Below, piece after piece: positions 6,721 through 9,452 of a stretch of 9,452 nt of DNA (position 1 is the stretch's first letter; every line of letters starts with the position of its first letter). The notes under the pieces are model-generated. The model had not been told where the DNA came from and ran no database searches. It saw only the letters and a list, made by a program, of their open reading frames with translations. The position numbers were made by a program, and so were the translations under genes. Source of the stretch: DASYQV01 sp036005125 (GTDB lineage: Bacteria; Acidobacteriota; Vicinamibacteria; Vicinamibacterales; UBA2999); the NCBI GenBank assembly GCA_036005125.1, contig DASYQV010000004.1, positions 1 to 9,452 on the forward strand. Direction: 5' to 3'.

Positions 6721-8103
6721 ATGAAACGTCTCCTTCTCGCCGTTGTGATTGTCGGCGCAGCATCTGCGCTGCTCCACGCCGAGAACTGGCCTCAGTTCCG
6801 CGGCCTCCGCGCGGGCGTCGCCACCGACGATCCGGCGCTGCCCGATACGTGGGGGTCCGACCGGAACGGGTCCGACCAGAACATCGTGTGGAAGGTTGAT
6901 CTGCCGGGCGTCGGCTGGAGCTCGCCCGTCGTCTGGGGCGACCACGTGTTCGTGACAACCGCGATCAACGCGAAGGGAGAATCACTGCTCAAGGCGGCAG
7001 ATGGTGTGGAATTCGGGCCCGGTCGTCTGATCGCGCGGGCACTCGGCGGTACGATGGGCCCCGACCAGTGGACCCCGACCGACGCGCACCGGTGGATGCT
7101 CTATGACGTTGATTTCACGACCGGCGCGATTCGGTGGGAACGGCAGATCCAGCAGCTGATCCCGCCCCACTCGCGACACACGAAGAACAGCTATGCGACC
7201 GAGACGCCGGTCACCGACGGCGAGCGCGTGTACGCGTACTTCAGCAGTCTCGGTCTCTTCGTCTTCGACATGAACGGCAAGCCGGTCTGGTCGAAGCCGA
7301 TGGATGCGCTGAAATCGTCGATGGGCGGGGCCGCGTCGCCGATCATCCACAAGGACCGCGTGTACATCGTGAACGACAATGAGGTGCAATCGTTCATCGC
7401 GGCCTACGATGCCCGGACGGGCACCCAGGTCTGGCGTGTGGACCGCGATGAAAAGAGCAACTTCGCGACGCCATTTGTATGGGAGCATCCACAGCGCGTC
7501 GAAATCGTCACGAAAGGCAGCAAGAGGATTCGATCGTACGGTGCCGACGGCAAGGTACTCTGGGAGCTTTCAGGGGGACTGACGGGCTTCGACGTGCCGA
7601 CACCATTTGCGAACGGTGGGCTCCTCTATCTCGCTTCAGGCTATCCGCTCGATGCCGTGAGATCCGTCTACGTGGTTCGTCCGGGTGCGTCCGGCGACAT
7701 CTCCCTCAAGCCCAACGAGACCAGCAATTCCCACATCGTCTGGTCGAACCCCACGCTCGGCACTTATGCGACGTCGGCGCTCGTATACGGCGATTACTAC
7801 TACACACTGTTCGACCGCGGCCTCCTGAGCTGCCACGACGCGAAAACCGGGAAGGAAATCTACCGCCGCCAGCGCGTGACGATGGATGCGACCGCGTTTA
7901 CCGCGTCACCCTGGGCGTACAACGGCAAGATCTTCGCAATCAGCGAAGATGGAGACACATATGTCATGCAGGCCGGACCGGAGTTCAAACTGCTCGGCAA
8001 GAACTCTCTGAATGAGATAACGCTGGCGACGCCGGCGGTTGCCAACGGCAGCGTCATCATCCGTACGGCATCAAAACTCTACCGCGTGGCGAGGAAGCTA
8101 TGA
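6721..8103 (+). CDS. Exported PQQ-binding-like beta-propeller protein (operon 2)
   Basis: A 460-residue protein. Residues 1-20 are a signal peptide (MKRLLLAVVIVG core, cut after LLHA), followed by ENWPQFRG, the usual opening of this propeller family. Blade signatures include NIVWKVDLPGVGWSSPVVWGD (54-74), WMLYDVDFTTGAIRWERQ (125-142), FVFDMNGKPVWSK (180-192), IAAYDARTGTQVWRVD (226-241), LLSCHDAKTGKEIYR (368-382) and FAISEDGDTYVMQAG (405-419). The stretch HTKNSYATETPVTDGERVYA (153-172) is a landmark of a propeller subgroup common in Planctomycetes and Acidobacteria. It has one cysteine (C371), hence no vicinal disulfide, and no haem motif. Its C-terminus shares the EDGD-x-x-VMQAG and ATP patterns with the propeller of the divergent operon, so the two look like distant paralogues. 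It heads an operon with the DUF6152 gene 21 bases downstream. Enzymatic activity and cofactor binding are unproven. Confidence 0.9.
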   Translation: MKRLLLAVVIVGAASALLHAENWPQFRGLRAGVATDDPALPDTWGSDRNGSDQNIVWKVDLPGVGWSSPVVWGDHVFVTTAINAKGESLLKAADGVEFGPGRLIARALGGTMGPDQWTPTDAHRWMLYDVDFTTGAIRWERQIQQLIPPHSRHTKNSYATETPVTDGERVYAYFSSLGLFVFDMNGKPVWSKPMDALKSSMGGAASPIIHKDRVYIVNDNEVQSFIAAYDARTGTQVWRVDRDEKSNFATPFVWEHPQRVEIVTKGSKRIRSYGADGKVLWELSGGLTGFDVPTPFANGGLLYLASGYPLDAVRSVYVVRPGASGDISLKPNETSNSHIVWSNPTLGTYATSALVYGDYYYTLFDRGLLSCHDAKTGKEIYRRQRVTMDATAFTASPWAYNGKIFAISEDGDTYVMQAGPEFKLLGKNSLNEITLATPAVANGSVIIRTASKLYRVARKL

Positions 8104-8124
8104 AGGTGGACCCAAGGTGAAGCG

Positions 8125-8559
8125 ATGTTGCGACAGAGAGTTGGCATCTGGACCCTCGCCACGGCGTTGTGTGGGTGCACGATTCCCGTCTATGCCCATC
8201 ATTCGTTTGGTGCCGAGTTCGACGGCAGCAAACCGATCACGCTGACCGGCGTGGTGACGAAAATCGAATGGACCAACCCGCACAGCCATTTCTACGTCGA
8301 CGTCAAGGACGAGCAAGGGCGCGTCTCCAATTGGAGCTTCCAGGGATATACGGTCAACGCCCTTTACCGCACGGGCTGGAAGAAGGACGTCAGCATGAAG
8401 GTGGGCGATACCGTGACGGTGTTCGGCTGGCTGGCCAGAGACGGCTCGAAGTCAGCGCATGCAAGACAGGTCACATTGGCAGACGGGAAGAAGCTGTTCT
8501 ACGGGCCCCCAGCCGGGACCGGCGATGGCGGCAGCGCTCCGGCCGTGAGGGTCCGGTGA
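8125..8559 (+). CDS. DUF6152-family exported protein
   Basis: A 144-residue protein with a signal peptide and the family pattern: AHHSFGAEFDGSKPITLTG (24-42), VTKIEWTNPHSHFYVDVKD (44-62), a GYTVNALYRTGW segment (74-85), VGDTVTVFGWLARDGS (93-108) and ARQVTLADGKKLF (113-125). The beta-rich layout suggests a small barrel of OB-like type, which is inference. Cleavage after VYA (22-24) would leave histidine as the first mature residue. A competing lipobox-like LCGC (15-18) would instead make a lipoprotein. The C-terminus is Gly/Ala/Pro-rich and probably disordered. AAGGTGA lies just before the ATG. The gene sits 21 bases after the propeller and its stop overlaps the next start, so the three are one transcript. 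Function of the family is not known to me. Confidence 0.88.
   Translation: MLRQRVGIWTLATALCGCTIPVYAHHSFGAEFDGSKPITLTGVVTKIEWTNPHSHFYVDVKDEQGRVSNWSFQGYTVNALYRTGWKKDVSMKVGDTVTVFGWLARDGSKSAHARQVTLADGKKLFYGPPAGTGDGGSAPAVRVR
8547..8551 (+). promoter_or_regulatory. Ribosome binding site for the overlapping GTG start
   Basis: GAGGG lies inside the end of the DUF6152 gene, 4 bases before the GTG at 8556. It supports that start over the longer open frame reaching back to 8169, which only shadows the DUF6152 gene in another frame. Confidence 0.6.
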
Positions 8560-9401
8560 CGCGGAACGGTTTCGTCGCAGCGGTCGTGGCGACCGCGTTA
8601 TGTTCGGCGTGCACGGCGCCTGGAACCACGTCCGATGAACAGGCGAAGTCCTCGCCACAGAGCGCGGTCCCGCGTGCGGCCGACGGCAAGCCGGATCTCA
8701 CAGGAGTCTGGCAGGGTGGCACGAATCTGCGCGGAACATGGGAGGAAGCCAATTCCGGGCTCGGTGTCGGAGGAACCGGCGCTGATCCTTCGGCCCCGCC
8801 TCTGCCGCCTTCCCAGCAGGTAATCAAGGATCCGGCGCCGTATCAACCCTGGGCCGCCGCCAGGGTCTTCGAATCGTTCAAGAAGCGAGGCATCGACGAT
8901 CCCCTGGGTCTGTGCCTTCCGGCCGGCGTGCCGCGACTCTCAATCGTCGGTCTCTTTCCGATTCAGATCGTGCAGACCGCGACGCAGATCATCATTCTCT
9001 ACGAGTACATGAGCGTGTTCCGCGTGATTCCGTTCAAGGGCGAACATCCCGACGACGTGGTGCCGACCTACATGGGCGACTCGGTCGGCAGGTGGGAAGG
9101 CGATACGCTGGTCGTGGACGTGATCGGCTTCAATGACAGGACCTGGTTGACCGGTACCGGGACGTTTCATTCGGAGGCGTTGCACGTCACGGAGCGCTAT
9201 ACGCGTGTCGACAAGGATCAGATCAACTACGACGTGACGATGGACGACCCCACGGTGTTCACCGAGCCCTGGACGATCCATACGAACCTGATGCTGCGCG
9301 AAGGAACCCGTCTGCGCGAGTACGTGTGCGCCGAGAACAATCTGGAGCCGGAGCGCTTCGAAAAGATCCTCAAGGAAGGCGTCGCGTTCACGAGGCCCTA
9401 A
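8556..9401 (+). CDS. Putative lipoprotein of unknown function (GKPDLTGVW family)
   Basis: A 281-residue exported protein read from GTG at 8556; the start and the preceding stop overlap as GTGA, implying coupled translation. Residues 1-19 are a hydrophobic leader ending CSAC, a loose lipobox with Cys where Leu is usual, so a lipid anchor at C19 is possible. Then follow a low-complexity linker, AADGKPDLTGVWQGG (41-55), a Pro-rich loop (79-98), LGLCLPAGVPRLSIVGLFPIQIVQT (118-141 in outline), ILYEYMSVFRVIPF (147-160), HPDDVVPTYMGDSVGRWEGD (164-183), LVVDVIGFNDRTWL (185-198), HSEALHVTERYTRVD (205-219) and TEPWT, ending with EYVCAENN (255-262). C120 and C258 could pair. This ordered set of motifs is familiar from proteins annotated as hypothetical in Acidobacteria and proteobacteria, often near DUF6152. 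I know of no assigned activity. A beta-rich substrate-binding or hydrolytic role is only a guess. Confidence 0.85.
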   Translation: MTRNGFVAAVVATALCSACTAPGTTSDEQAKSSPQSAVPRAADGKPDLTGVWQGGTNLRGTWEEANSGLGVGGTGADPSAPPLPPSQQVIKDPAPYQPWAAARVFESFKKRGIDDPLGLCLPAGVPRLSIVGLFPIQIVQTATQIIILYEYMSVFRVIPFKGEHPDDVVPTYMGDSVGRWEGDTLVVDVIGFNDRTWLTGTGTFHSEALHVTERYTRVDKDQINYDVTMDDPTVFTEPWTIHTNLMLREGTRLREYVCAENNLEPERFEKILKEGVAFTRP

Positions 9402-9452
9402 TCCAACATTTCACGGGACGCGGGACTGAAGCCCTGTGCTGCTCACAAAATA
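9402..9452. other. Downstream end of window
   Basis: Fifty-one bases follow the last stop. There is no clear hairpin with a T-run and no start of another gene, so the operon may continue beyond the window. Confidence 0.4.

Noticed and set aside
8169..8555. Upstream extension of the lipoprotein frame
   Set aside because: It overlaps the DUF6152 gene in another frame, is Arg-rich and motif-free, and the GTG at 8556 begins a proper leader peptide.
1..9452. Mobile element, prophage or CRISPR structure
   Set aside because: No transposase or integrase frame, no terminal inverted repeats around the remnants and no regularly spaced repeats were seen.

Overview
The window is GC-rich bacterial DNA with few spaces between genes. 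It carries eight genes, one of them cut by the left edge, and two stretches that look like decayed gene remnants. No tRNA, rRNA, CRISPR array, transposase or phage gene was seen. The organism cannot be named from the sequence. Exported DUF6152, quinoprotein-like propellers, the TPR family and the 'GKPDLTGVW' lipoprotein are, from general knowledge, common in Acidobacteriota (Vicinamibacteria-like) and also occur in Gammaproteobacteria and Planctomycetes. The TauD-type dioxygenase with a sodium symporter looks more proteobacterial in flavour. An uncultured soil or marine bacterium is a reasonable guess.

Layout, left to right. Bases 1-416 (minus): exported cupin, truncated by the window edge. 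Bases 417-770: no intact gene, but a broken enoyl-CoA hydratase remnant on the minus strand. Bases 771-3191 (minus): a two-gene operon of a sodium:solute symporter followed by a TauD/TfdA-type 2-oxoglutarate dioxygenase. Bases 3192-3341: a short spacer with small dyads. Bases 3342-6415 (minus): an exported PQQ-like beta-propeller followed by an exported TPR protein. Bases 6416-6720: the spacer between divergent operons, holding what looks like the frameshifted tail of another minus-strand gene. Bases 6721-9401 (plus): a tight operon of a second PQQ-like beta-propeller, a DUF6152 protein and a putative lipoprotein of unknown function, the last two overlapping by GTGA.

How they may work together. 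The symporter/dioxygenase pair reads as uptake of a small organic solute followed by cytoplasmic oxidative cleavage or hydroxylation; the hydratase remnant suggests the locus once also handled a CoA thioester. The two divergent operons encode only exported proteins: two distantly paralogous propellers, a histidine-rich TPR protein, a DUF6152 protein whose predicted mature N-terminus is histidine, and a lipoprotein. This looks like a periplasmic module of unknown chemistry, possibly redox or metal related. It is the best candidate here for an undescribed system, but its function is inference only.
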